In this document: one piece after another, positions 44,785 through 53,565 of the stretch
How positions within the stretch are numbered: position 1 is the stretch's first letter
How the letters are laid out: every line of letters starts with the position of its first letter
Assembly: GCF_002163675.1 (NCBI RefSeq)
Contig: NZ_CP019334.1
Span: forward strand, 72,001-136,000
DNA length: 64,000 nucleotides
Direction: 5' to 3'
Source of the DNA: Polaribacter sp. SA4-12
GTDB lineage: Bacteria; Bacteroidota; Bacteroidia; Flavobacteriales; Flavobacteriaceae
Notes under the pieces: generated by a model
Seen by the model: the letters and a program-made list of their open reading frames with translations, nothing else
What the model was told of the DNA's origin: nothing
The model's database searches: none
Made by a program: the position numbers and the translations under genes

Positions 44785-45809
44785 TAAAAAACGATTTATT
44801 TTTAAGAGCATTAAAGGGTGAAACTGTTGATAGACCACCAGTTTGGATGATGCGACAAGCAGGAAGATATTTGCCAGAGTTTCAAGTTATAAAAAAGAAA
44901 TACGATTTCTTTACACGTTGTCAAACTCCTGAATTAGCATCAGAAATTACAGTACAACCTATCAGAAGATATGGTATGGATGCTGCAATTTTGTTTTCAG
45001 ATATTTTGGTTATTCCTCAAGCAATGAATATTGAGGTGCAAATGAAACCAGATTTCGGACCTTATTTACCAAATCCAATTCGTTCTCAAAAAGATTTAGA
45101 TAGCGTAATCGTTCCTGATGTACATGAATCTTTAGGATATGTAATGGAAGCGATTAAAGCGACCAAAGAAAAATTAAATGATGAAGTGCCATTAATTGGT
45201 TTTGCAGGTTCTCCTTGGACAATCTTATGTTATTGTGTACAAGGGCAAGGTTCTAAAAACTTTGATAAAGCAAAAGAATTATGTTTCACAAACCCTGTTG
45301 TAGCACATTCATTATTACAAAAGATTACAGATACAACAATTGCATATTTAAAAGCAAAAGTTGAAGCAGGTGTAGATGCAGTTCAAGTTTTTGATTCTTG
45401 GGGAGGAATGTTATCTCCAGTAGATTATCAAGAATTCTCATGGCAATATATTCAGCAAATTATCGATGCTTTAAAAGATGTTACACCAGTAATTGCTTTT
45501 GGTAAAGGTTGTTGGTTTGCATTAGGCGAGATGGCTAAATCTGGAGCTTCTGCTTTAGGTGTAGATTGGACATGTTCACCAAGAAATGCACGTTATTTAT
45601 CTGGCGGAAGAATTACTTTACAGGGTAATTTCGATCCAACAAGATTATTTTCTCCACCAGCAGTTATCAAAAAAATGGTGCATGAAATGATTAATGAATT
45701 TGGTAAAGACAAATTAGTAGTAAACCTTGGTCATGGTATTTTACCAAACATTCCGTTAGAAAACGCAAAAGCATTTATAGATGCTGTAAAAGAATATAAA
45801 GCAAACTAA
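44781..45809 (+). CDS. hemE: Uroporphyrinogen decarboxylase
   Basis: The 342-residue enzyme removes four carboxyl groups from uroporphyrinogen III to give coproporphyrinogen III. The active-site start [15 protein letters not shown] (about 19-33) is intact, followed by [14 protein letters not shown] (about 69) with its conserved Asp, [12 protein letters not shown] (about 139) and the C-terminal [14 protein letters not shown]. The start overlaps the preceding gene by 4 bp; the tautomerase-like gene follows 3 bp later. Confidence 0.97.
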   Translation: MIKNDLFLRALKGETVDRPPVWMMRQAGRYLPEFQVIKKKYDFFTRCQTPELASEITVQPIRRYGMDAAILFSDILVIPQAMNIEVQMKPDFGPYLPNPIRSQKDLDSVIVPDVHESLGYVMEAIKATKEKLNDEVPLIGFAGSPWTILCYCVQGQGSKNFDKAKELCFTNPVVAHSLLQKITDTTIAYLKAKVEAGVDAVQVFDSWGGMLSPVDYQEFSWQYIQQIIDALKDVTPVIAFGKGCWFALGEMAKSGASALGVDWTCSPRNARYLSGGRITLQGNFDPTRLFSPPAVIKKMVHEMINEFGKDKLVVNLGHGILPNIPLENAKAFIDAVKEYKAN

Positions 45810-45812
45810 ATA

Positions 45813-46157
45813 ATGCCACATTTTATTTTAGATTGCTCAGAAAGCATTTTAGAAAAACAGAAACCTAGAAAAGTAATAGAAGCAGTTTTCGAAACTGCAT
45901 TTTCTACAGGTTTATTTGATAGAGATGATATTAAAGTACGTTTAAACCCGTATAAATACTCTTTAGTACAAAGCGAAGAAGCAGATTTTATACATGTTTT
46001 TGGTAATATTATGGAAGGAAGAACAGAAGATCAAAAAGCTGAGCTTTCTTACGCAATTGTAGCAACTTTAACCACGTTGTTTCCAGAAGTTCCCGTTATT
46101 TCTATGAATATTAGAGATTTCGAAATGGCTTCTTATTGCAATAAATCAATGATATAA
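45813..46157 (+). CDS. Tautomerase-superfamily protein, 5-carboxymethyl-2-hydroxymuconate isomerase-like
   Basis: The 114-residue protein starts MPHFILDCSESIL, with the Pro2 that serves as catalytic base in the tautomerase superfamily, and continues with the CHMI-like outline VRLNPYKYSLVQSEEADFIHVFGNIMEGRTEDQKAELS. CHMI works in homoprotocatechuate breakdown, but no such pathway genes are nearby. The position 3 bp after hemE in the heme operon suggests another substrate. Confidence 0.8.
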   Translation: MPHFILDCSESILEKQKPRKVIEAVFETAFSTGLFDRDDIKVRLNPYKYSLVQSEEADFIHVFGNIMEGRTEDQKAELSYAIVATLTTLFPEVPVISMNIRDFEMASYCNKSMI

Positions 46158-46170
46158 GTTCAATATATTT

Positions 46171-46271
46171 GGGCGTTACTTTATGCTGATGAAAAATCAG
46201 CATAAAGTCGTGCTTTCCGTTATATCTTTTTGCAGAAAAAGCAAAAAGGATGTCACTTCAATCACTAACGC
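46171..46271 (-). repeat. Dispersed structured element, copy B
   Basis: On the minus strand it reads GATTGAAGTGACATCCTTTTTG-loop-CAAAAAGATATAACGGAAAGCACGA, parallel to copy A at 35661-35755. Its far end holds a perfect 13-bp hairpin (ACTTTATGCTGAT / ATCAGCATAAAGT, 46178-46208). The outer ends GGGCGTTA and TAACGC are themselves nearly complementary. It fills almost the whole gap before the EI24-like gene. Confidence 0.75.
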
Positions 46272-46283
46272 AAACCAAGGCTA

Positions 46284-47039
46284 ATGATTAAAAATATACT
46301 TTCAGCAATAAGAGCTTATGTTGGTTCTTTTCGTTTATTGTCTCAACTTAAACTTTGGAAATATTTTGCGATTCCTATTATAATTAGTCTAATTACCGCT
46401 ACAATTATTGGTTTTACAGCTTATGGATTGTCAGATAATATTGGTAATTTTTTAGCAAAAGTATGGATTTGGGATTGGGGAAAAGAAGCATTTACGACAT
46501 TCACATCAGTTATAGGAGCAATCTTTGTTTTAGTAATAGGTTTAATTCTATATAAGCATATTGTTTTAGCGTTATCAGCACCATTTATGAGTGCGGTTTC
46601 AGAGAAAATAGAAATTCACATCAATGGAGATTTAAAACATCAACATAGAAAAACTACTTTTCAAGAACAATTATGGAGAGGAATTCGAATTAATATTAGA
46701 AACTTAGGAAAAGAATTACTGATTACAATTCCTATTTTACTACTTAAATTTATTCCTGTTGTAAATATATTTTCTACCATCTTACTATTTTTAGTACAAG
46801 CATATTATGCAGGTTTTGGAAACATGGATTATACTTTAGAAAGACACTTTAACTATAAAGATAGCCTGAACTTTGTTAGCAGAAATAAAGGAACTTCTAT
46901 CGGAAATGGAATTATTTTTATGCTGTGTTTGTTAATTCCTGTTTTAGGAATTATAATCGTTTTACCATTATCTGTAACTGCAGCATCAGTAAAAACAGTA
47001 GCACTATTAAATCAAGAAAATGAAAGATCAGTTTTATAA
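46284..47039 (+). CDS. EI24/CysZ-like membrane protein
   Basis: The 251-residue protein has four main membrane helices (about 25-50, 75-100, 150-178 and 205-235) and the EI24-domain pattern ALSAPFMSAVSEKIE near residue 95 and YYAGFGNMDYTLERHFNYKDSLNFVSRNKGTSIG near 175-208. CysZ, the best-known member, is a sulfate transporter, but no sulfur genes lie nearby. The last 20 bp overlap the start of hemF, so it is translationally coupled to it. Confidence 0.82.
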   Translation: MIKNILSAIRAYVGSFRLLSQLKLWKYFAIPIIISLITATIIGFTAYGLSDNIGNFLAKVWIWDWGKEAFTTFTSVIGAIFVLVIGLILYKHIVLALSAPFMSAVSEKIEIHINGDLKHQHRKTTFQEQLWRGIRINIRNLGKELLITIPILLLKFIPVVNIFSTILLFLVQAYYAGFGNMDYTLERHFNYKDSLNFVSRNKGTSIGNGIIFMLCLLIPVLGIIIVLPLSVTAASVKTVALLNQENERSVL

Positions 47040-47922
47040 ATATATAGAGAATTTACAAAATACAATTACTTCTAAATTAGAAGAAGTTGATGGAGGTGCA
47101 AAGTTTCAAGAAGATCTTTGGCAGAGAGAAGAAGGTGGTGGAGGTAGAACTCGTGTTATTGAAAACGGAAAGGTTTTTGAAAAGGGTGGTGTAAATATTT
47201 CTAAAGTTTTCGGAGAATTACCAGAAGCATTAAGAAAGCAGTTTAAAGTTAAAGAAGGTAATTTCTTTGCTTGTGGATTGAGTTTGGTTTTACATCCAAC
47301 AAATCCTTTTGTGCCAACTGTACACGCAAATTGGCGTTATTTTGAAATGTATGATGAAGCAGGTAATATTGTTACGCAGTGGTTTGGAGGCGGACAAGAT
47401 TTAACGCCTTATTATTTATTTGATGAAGATGCTACTCATTTTCATACAGTTTGTAAGTTTGCTTGCGACAAACATAATCCGGAGTTTTATCCGAAGTTTA
47501 AAAAAGTATGTGATGAATATTTCTGGAATTCACATAGAAATGAGGCACGTGGAATTGGAGGTTTATTTTTTGATTATCAGAAGGAAACTGATGAATACTC
47601 AATTGAAGACAGATTCAATTTTGTAACAGAAGTAGGAAATAGTTTTTTAGAAAGTTATGTGCCTATTGTAGAGAAAAGAAAAGAGATTGAATTTACAAAA
47701 GAGCATAAAGATTGGCAAGAAGTTAGAAGAGGTCGTTATGTAGAATTCAATTTAGTGCATGATAGAGGTACTTTATTTGGCTTAAAAACAAACGGAAGGA
47801 TAGAAAGTATTCTAATGAGTTTGCCTCCAATTGTTCAGTGGAAATACAACCATCAACCAAAAGAAGGTTCTGAAGAAGCGAGACTTTTAGAAGTTTTGAT
47901 GAAACCTAAAAATTGGATTTAA
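47020..47922 (+). CDS. hemF: Oxygen-dependent coproporphyrinogen III oxidase
   Basis: The 300-residue enzyme decarboxylates coproporphyrinogen III to protoporphyrinogen IX with oxygen. Hallmarks: EDLWQREEGGGGRTRVIENG (about 27-46), VHANWRYFEMY (about 106), WFGGGQDLTPYYL (about 124), RGIGGLFFDYQ (about 184) and the C-terminal GRYVEFNLVHDRGTLFGLKTNGRIESILMSLPP. Only this oxygen-dependent form is seen here, not HemN. It is the last gene of the operon and is followed by a terminator. Confidence 0.97.
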   Translation: MKDQFYKYIENLQNTITSKLEEVDGGAKFQEDLWQREEGGGGRTRVIENGKVFEKGGVNISKVFGELPEALRKQFKVKEGNFFACGLSLVLHPTNPFVPTVHANWRYFEMYDEAGNIVTQWFGGGQDLTPYYLFDEDATHFHTVCKFACDKHNPEFYPKFKKVCDEYFWNSHRNEARGIGGLFFDYQKETDEYSIEDRFNFVTEVGNSFLESYVPIVEKRKEIEFTKEHKDWQEVRRGRYVEFNLVHDRGTLFGLKTNGRIESILMSLPPIVQWKYNHQPKEGSEEARLLEVLMKPKNWI

Positions 47923-47933
47923 ATTGAAAAATA

Positions 47934-47964
47934 AAAAAAGCAGGAATATTATTCCTGCTTTTTT
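47934..47964 (+). terminator. Terminator of the heme operon
   Basis: The stem AAAAAAGCAGGAAT / ATTCCTGCTTTTTT with a 3-nt loop follows the hemF stop directly and closes the rightward heme operon. Confidence 0.92.
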
Positions 47965-47965
47965 A

Positions 47966-48416
47966 TAAATTAATTCAAATAATATTTTTTTTTAGCTGTT
48001 TTTCATACTCTAATTGTTTTATGAGGTAAATTTACAATAGCATTTAAATTAATAATATGATAATAATCATGTTGTTTTTTTAACTATTACTTAATTAATC
48101 ATATGTATTGTGTTCTTTTGTTATTTTATCAGTAATTACTAAGGGTTTCTAACTCATAATATAACTACTTTTAAAATCTTAATTATTCATAAGTGAATCG
48201 TTTAATTTAAATTTGAGGTTGAATTAAATTAGTTATCCTAGTCAATCTCTTTAAGTGTTTTTTACTTTAAATTATTTTTAATATTTATATTAAAAAATTA
48301 AATTAATCGTTTCTTTTTATTGTTTTTACAGGTGTTATTTGTGAATAATGTAATACGTTAAATTAATTTGTAATAATTTTCACACATTAATTAGATGAAA
48401 AATCATCGATTTTTAG
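47966..48416. other. Non-coding AT-rich region before the E2 gene
   Basis: I see no ORF of credible composition, tRNA or strong hairpin here. A perfect -7 word (TAAATTTG, 48208-48215) could be a second, more distant promoter of the E2 gene. Confidence 0.6.
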
Positions 48417-48424
48417 TACTTTTG
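48417..48424 (+). promoter_or_regulatory. -7 box of the E2 gene
   Basis: TACTTTTG followed by CATT is a perfect -7 element 22 bp before the ATG. Confidence 0.6.
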
Positions 48425-48446
48425 CATTCTGTAAAAACAGATAAAG

Positions 48447-49769
48447 ATGGCAAGATTTGAATTGAAATTACCAAAAATGGGAGAAAGTGTTGCTGAAGCG
48501 ACTATAACTTCTTGGTTAAAAGAGGTTGGAGATACCATTGAATTAGATGAAGCAGTTGTAGAAATCGCTACTGATAAAGTAGATTCTGAGGTTCCATCTG
48601 AAGTAGAAGGAACTTTAATTGAAATTTTATTTGAAAAAGATGATGTTGTTGCTGTTGGAGCAACAATTGCAGTAATAGAAATTGAAGGAGAAGATTCTGA
48701 TACTGAAAAAGCGGTTACGATTAATTCTTTAGATGAATCTCAAATTGCTGAAGTAGAAAAAACAATTGAAAAAGCTGTTGAAGTTGTTTCTACTCCAATT
48801 GCTAAAACTTCAGATTCTGGTAAGTTTTACTCGCCTTTAGTTAGAAATATTGCTCAAACAGAGGGAGTTTCTATGAATGAATTAGAAGCTATTGCCGGTT
48901 CTGGTAAAGATGGTAGAGTAACTAAAGAAGACATGCTGTCTTATTTAGAAAAAAGAGAAAATTCTTCTAAAGTAACACCTAAGAAAGCTGTAGTAAAAGT
49001 TGAATCCCCAAAACAAGTTGAAAAAATAATTACAAAAGCTGCACCTCTTTCTATAAATGGAGAAGATGAAGTTATAGAAATGAGTAGAATGGGTAAACTG
49101 ATTGCTAAACACATGGTGAATTCTGTTCAGACTTCTGCTCATGTGCAATCGTTTATTGAAATTGATGTTACAAATATTGTAAAATGGAGAAATAAAGTTA
49201 AAGATGCTTTCTTGAAAAGAGAAGGAGAAAAATTGACCTTTACACCAATATTTATGCAAGCAATTGCTTCTACTATTAAAAAATATCCTTTAATTAATAT
49301 TGCTATTGATGGTGATTCAATCATCAAAAAGAAAAATATTAATTTAGGAATGGCTGCTGCATTACCTGATGGTAATTTAATTGTTCCTGTTATTAAAAAT
49401 GCAGATCAATTAAATTTAGTGGGTATGACAAAATCTGTAAATGATTTAGCTAATAGATCTAGAAATAATGGCTTAAAACCAGACGATATTCAAGGAGGAA
49501 CTTACACTGTTACAAATGTTGGTAGTTTTGGTTCTATTATGGGTACACCAATTATTAACCAACCACAAGTTGCTATTTTAGCATTGGGAGCAATTAGAAA
49601 AGTTCCTGCAGTTATAGAAACACCAGAAGGAGATTTTATAGGAATAAGACAGAAAATGTTTGTTTCTCATTCTTATGATCATAGAGTTGTAAATGGTGCT
49701 TTAGGTGGTATGTTTATTAAAACCTTAAAAGATATTTTAGAAGCTTGGGATGTGAATCAAGATTTCTAA
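48447..49769 (+). CDS. 2-oxoacid dehydrogenase E2 (dihydrolipoamide acyltransferase)
   Basis: The 440-residue protein has one lipoyl domain (1-78, lipoylated Lys44 in ATDKVDSEV), a peripheral subunit-binding domain (about 130-168: FYSPLVRNIAQTEGVS and SGKDGRVTKEDML) and a catalytic acyltransferase domain (about 205-440) with the active-site His in SHSYDHRVVNG (about 407-417). It could serve the branched-chain, pyruvate or 2-oxoglutarate complex. The lipoyl motif resembles the branched-chain type often annotated in flavobacteria. No E1 or E3 gene is adjacent. Confidence 0.9.
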   Translation: MARFELKLPKMGESVAEATITSWLKEVGDTIELDEAVVEIATDKVDSEVPSEVEGTLIEILFEKDDVVAVGATIAVIEIEGEDSDTEKAVTINSLDESQIAEVEKTIEKAVEVVSTPIAKTSDSGKFYSPLVRNIAQTEGVSMNELEAIAGSGKDGRVTKEDMLSYLEKRENSSKVTPKKAVVKVESPKQVEKIITKAAPLSINGEDEVIEMSRMGKLIAKHMVNSVQTSAHVQSFIEIDVTNIVKWRNKVKDAFLKREGEKLTFTPIFMQAIASTIKKYPLINIAIDGDSIIKKKNINLGMAAALPDGNLIVPVIKNADQLNLVGMTKSVNDLANRSRNNGLKPDDIQGGTYTVTNVGSFGSIMGTPIINQPQVAILALGAIRKVPAVIETPEGDFIGIRQKMFVSHSYDHRVVNGALGGMFIKTLKDILEAWDVNQDF

Positions 49770-49791
49770 GTTTTATAAAAATAATTACCTT

Positions 49792-49822
49792 AAAAACGCT
49801 CACAATATGTGAGCGTTTTTTT
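49792..49822 (+). terminator. Terminator after the E2 gene
   Basis: AAAACGCTCAC and GTGAGCGTTTT form an 11-bp stem with an AATAT loop, followed by T residues. Confidence 0.92.
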
Positions 49823-49877
49823 GTGCCTAAAAAAGTTTAGTTGTAATTTACTTACCTATTTAGAAAATTGCTTTTTT

Positions 49878-52800
49878 ATGAAAAAGATTGCCCTATTATT
49901 TACTTTACTTATTTCATTTTTTATAAACGCTCAAGAACAAAATAGTCTTCTTTGGCAAATTTCTGGAAATGGTTTACAGAAAGATTCTTATTTATATGGT
50001 ACGATGCATGTAAGTGCAAAAGTTGCCTTTCATTTAGATGATGTTTTCTTTGAATCTTTGCTAAAAGCAGATCATGTTGCTTTGGAAACAGATCCTACAT
50101 TTTGGTTGGAGAATATTTTTAATTCTTCTGAGGAAATGAAAGAGTTAAATGAAGTAAATAGTTTTAATTCTAAAGATTTTTACAATGCACCTTTTAAGTT
50201 GACAGAACCTAAACAAGAGCAAATTATGTTCTTTTTATCTAGAGAAGACATGCTTTTAAATGGAGTTATGTATCGTACAAATGGAATGAGACAAAATTTT
50301 GAAGAAGATACTTTTTTAGATATGTTTATTTATCAAAGTGGTAAGAAAAATGGAAAGAAAATTTTTAGTTTAGAGGGATTTAAAGATTCTTCTTCTTTGG
50401 TTAAAAAAGCAGTTTCATCAGGAAAAATGATGAAAGACAAGCCAGAAATGTGGTTGCAAAAGAGGTTAAAAGATGAAAATTACTTCACCCTAATGAATAA
50501 TGCATATAGAGATAGAAATATTCAGTTTTTAGATTCCTTAAACAATTCTATGTATACCGAAAATTATATGGAGAATATGTTATACATCAGAAATAGAAAT
50601 ATGACTGAGAAAATAGATTCTATTGTAAAAATAGGTTCTTTATTTTCAGCGATTGGTGCTGCACATTTAGGAGGGAAAAAAGGTGTTATAGAAATGTTGC
50701 GAGAAAAAGGATATACTGTAACCGCTTTAACATCAAAAATAACTAATAAAGCAACTGTTTTAAAAAAAGCAATTGAAGATAAAGTAATAAAGGTTCCTTT
50801 TACTATTCAAACATCAGAAGATAAGTTTTTTAGTGTAAAAGTACCCACAAAGTTATATGAATTAAATATTCTGAATAATACAGTTTATCTCTGTCCAGAT
50901 TTAACAAATGGTGGTTATGCAATTATTACAAGAATAAGTACTTTTTCTAAAATTTATGATAAAAGAATTAAAAACAAAGATTTTGATAAATTTCTTTTTG
51001 AATCGATACCTGGAGAAATAATCACAAAAAAAGAGATTATAAAGCAAGGTGTAAAAGGTTTGGATATTGTAAACTTAACAAAAACAGGAGATTATCAACG
51101 TTATCAAATATTTTTTACGCCTTTAGAAATACTAATATTTAAAATGGATGGTAAAAAAACGTATGTAAAAGATTTTGGAAATCAATTTTTCAATTCGATT
51201 ACCTTTAATAATTTAAGTGATGAAATGGTTACTGTAAGTCCTACTAACAAAGGATTTGAAGTTAATGTTCCAAAACATCATAGTTTTACAAACAAAACGA
51301 ATTCAGGAAATAGACTTTTACAAGCTGTAGATAAAAATGGTAGTTATTATTTTGTGAGAGAAGTTACTTTAAATGATGTTAAATATATTGAAGAAGATGC
51401 TTTTGAATTGGAAAGAATTCAAGAAAGATTTTATAAAAATCTAGATTTGAAATATAAGTCAGGTAAATTTACAAATTCTTCAAAAGAAAGTTTTGAAAGC
51501 AATTCTAAATTAAAGAATAATGATATCATTTATCTTAAAACGGTTACAAATGCAGGTCATTATTATCTTTTAGGATTTATTTCTAAGAATGATAAAAATA
51601 AAAATACTTTTTTCGATTCATTTAAAATAACAAATTTTTCATATGTTAAAGAGAAATTTACAATACAAAAAGATACCACTTTACATTTTTCTGTAAATAC
51701 AAATATTGAACCCCCTTCAGCAGAATTTTCTCCAAATTTAAAAAAAAAGAAAAAAAAAGGCTATAAAGGGTATACTAAGAAGGCAAAATATTTAAATAAT
51801 GCAAACGAAGAAATTTCTGTAACATTAAATAAATTGAATGATTTAATCAGTTTTGAAAACGTAGATTCTCTTTGGAAAAAAAATAAATCACCTGTTGATT
51901 ATAATAACCTTTCAAGAACTATTTCTTATAAGACAGATAAAACGAATTTCCATAATTATTTAAGTAAATACCGTTTAAAAGAGAAAAATATTGAAAAAGG
52001 AGTTGACGAAAATGGTTATAAATTCTATTCTTATTATGTAAAAGATTCTTTGAGTAGTAAAGCGATAAAGGTAAAACGAGTTTTATCTCACGGAACTATT
52101 TACGACATAAAAACATTGGTAGACACACTTTATACAGAAAGTAAATTTGTAACTACATTTTACAATTCTTTTAAACCAAAAGACACACTTATTGGTACTT
52201 CATTGTTTACAGATAAAACGGCAATATTTTTTGAAGCCTTAAAAAGTAAAGATAGTTTAGCTTTAGATAGTTACGATGTTGTTAAATTTAAAAAGAAAGA
52301 TATTAATTCATTGATAGAAATTTTAAAAACGTATGAATTTGAGGAAAATCAATTACCAATAAAAAAATATTTGATTGAAGAATTAGGGCAGTTTAAAACT
52401 AAAAAAGTAGAACGGTTTTTAGAGGATTTATATAGTAAATCTTTTCAGAATCCAGAAAATCAAATAACCATTATAAATACAGTTTCTAAAGATAAAACGA
52501 TAGAATCGTATAAAAAACTATTAAAGTTATTAGAGGCAGATATTCCATTAACTTCTAATAGTTATCAATTAAATAGTATGATTGAAAAGATGGAAGATTC
52601 TTTAGGCTTTGCTAAAAACCTATTTCCAGAGCTTTTAAATTATACAACAATATTAGAATATAAAAAACCAATTTATAATCTGTTATCTAAGTTAGTTGAT
52701 AAAAAAATAGTAGAAACTTCTAATTATGAAGTATTCAAAAAACAAATTTTAAATGAAGCAAAAATCGAATTAAAAAGACAATTAGGAACTAAAAATAATC

Positions 52801-53468
52801 GTACTAATTATAGTTCTTATAACTACTCTAATAAAGAAGATTTGTTAAGTATTTATGTAAAGTTATTATTTCCTTTTAGAAAAGATAAAAAAGTAAAAAC
52901 TTTTTATGAAAATTTAAATTTTGTTGATGATGCTACTGTAAAAACGAATCTAATAATTCTTCAATTAGAAAATTTAGAAAGTTATAATAAAGAAACATTT
53001 AAAAAATTAGTTTCAGAAATTGATAGCAGAGGAGTATTGTATAAAAAACTTCATAAAATCGATAAAACAAAACTTTTTCCAAAAGAGTATAGTTCTAAAA
53101 AAGAAATATATAAGTCCTTGTTGTTTTCGAAAAAGCAAGAAAAAGATTTGAAAGATAGTATTGTTTTTATTTCAAAAAGAGAATTTAATATTTTGGATGA
53201 TAGATTTGAAGGTTATTTTTTTAAATCAAAACCTCACATTAATAACACAAAAGAGTATAATAAAGATTGGAAAATGAATTACATAATTGTAAATAATTCT
53301 GATAAAAAAATAAATATAGATTTTACAACTTCTAAGAAAAAGGAACGTTTTGATACAACAAAACCAATTGAAGAAGTAATTGATTTATTGATTGAGAAAC
53401 AAAGGTTGAAAGATAGGGAAAGGGTAAATATTAAAACCAATAGTTATAATAACTACAATAATTATTAA
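49878..53468 (+). CDS. Very large TraB/GumN family secreted protein
   Basis: The ATG at 49878 gives 1,196 residues and a clean signal peptide (MKKIALLFTLLISFFINAQ); the frame's earlier start codes for 23 unlikely residues upstream. Residues about 25-280 are a TraB/GumN domain with the conserved YLYGTMHVSA (about 38-47) and SAIGAAHLGGKKGVIEML (about 255-272), the His residues of the proposed metalloprotease site. The remaining 900 residues are not part of the known family: a beta-rich part (about 300-720) and a helical, HEAT-like region (about 770-1070), ending in an Asn/Tyr-rich tail. It is a single gene upstream of a small secreted protein. Confidence 0.85.
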   Translation: MKKIALLFTLLISFFINAQEQNSLLWQISGNGLQKDSYLYGTMHVSAKVAFHLDDVFFESLLKADHVALETDPTFWLENIFNSSEEMKELNEVNSFNSKDFYNAPFKLTEPKQEQIMFFLSREDMLLNGVMYRTNGMRQNFEEDTFLDMFIYQSGKKNGKKIFSLEGFKDSSSLVKKAVSSGKMMKDKPEMWLQKRLKDENYFTLMNNAYRDRNIQFLDSLNNSMYTENYMENMLYIRNRNMTEKIDSIVKIGSLFSAIGAAHLGGKKGVIEMLREKGYTVTALTSKITNKATVLKKAIEDKVIKVPFTIQTSEDKFFSVKVPTKLYELNILNNTVYLCPDLTNGGYAIITRISTFSKIYDKRIKNKDFDKFLFESIPGEIITKKEIIKQGVKGLDIVNLTKTGDYQRYQIFFTPLEILIFKMDGKKTYVKDFGNQFFNSITFNNLSDEMVTVSPTNKGFEVNVPKHHSFTNKTNSGNRLLQAVDKNGSYYFVREVTLNDVKYIEEDAFELERIQERFYKNLDLKYKSGKFTNSSKESFESNSKLKNNDIIYLKTVTNAGHYYLLGFISKNDKNKNTFFDSFKITNFSYVKEKFTIQKDTTLHFSVNTNIEPPSAEFSPNLKKKKKKGYKGYTKKAKYLNNANEEISVTLNKLNDLISFENVDSLWKKNKSPVDYNNLSRTISYKTDKTNFHNYLSKYRLKEKNIEKGVDENGYKFYSYYVKDSLSSKAIKVKRVLSHGTIYDIKTLVDTLYTESKFVTTFYNSFKPKDTLIGTSLFTDKTAIFFEALKSKDSLALDSYDVVKFKKKDINSLIEILKTYEFEENQLPIKKYLIEELGQFKTKKVERFLEDLYSKSFQNPENQITIINTVSKDKTIESYKKLLKLLEADIPLTSNSYQLNSMIEKMEDSLGFAKNLFPELLNYTTILEYKKPIYNLLSKLVDKKIVETSNYEVFKKQILNEAKIELKRQLGTKNNRTNYSSYNYSNKEDLLSIYVKLLFPFRKDKKVKTFYENLNFVDDATVKTNLIILQLENLESYNKETFKKLVSEIDSRGVLYKKLHKIDKTKLFPKEYSSKKEIYKSLLFSKKQEKDLKDSIVFISKREFNILDDRFEGYFFKSKPHINNTKEYNKDWKMNYIIVNNSDKKINIDFTTSKKKERFDTTKPIEEVIDLLIEKQRLKDRERVNIKTNSYNNYNNY

Positions 53469-53500
53469 AAGATAATGTCTTTTTTTTTATTGCAAAATGT

Positions 53501-53508
53501 TATATTCG
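53501..53508 (+). promoter_or_regulatory. -7 box variant (TATATTCG) before the secreted-protein gene
   Basis: TATATTCG followed by TAA is the same variant as before the symporter gene. Transcription would start about where the (AAT)7 repeat begins. Confidence 0.4.
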
Positions 53509-53516
53509 TAAGCTTA

Positions 53517-53537
53517 AATAATAATAATAATAATAAT
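53517..53537 (+). repeat. (AAT)7 microsatellite in the leader of the next gene
   Basis: Seven perfect AAT units lie between the -7 box and the start region of the gene at 53566, in its predicted 5' leader. Confidence 0.9.
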
Positions 53538-53565
53538 AAATTTAAATAAAAAGAAAATAAAAAAA

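Noticed and set aside
45813..46157. Aromatic catabolism (homoprotocatechuate) locus suggested by the CHMI-like protein
   Set aside because: No other hpa gene is present; the gene lies within the heme operon and shares only the fold and Pro2.
47923..48446. Possible tRNA or riboswitch in the gap before the E2 gene
   Set aside because: No cloverleaf or conserved GTTCRA-type words and no structured leader before E2 were found; the sequence is plain AT-rich.
48945..49259. 104-residue frame on the minus strand inside the E2 gene
   Set aside because: It is rich in Phe, Ser, His and Asn in the way antisense frames of AT-rich genes are, has no leader or terminator, and lies fully within a conserved coding sequence.
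53501..53565. The AAT-rich stretch as an origin or a phase-variable promoter spacer
   Set aside because: The repeat lies downstream of the -7 box, so it does not alter promoter spacing, and no DnaA-box cluster is visible.
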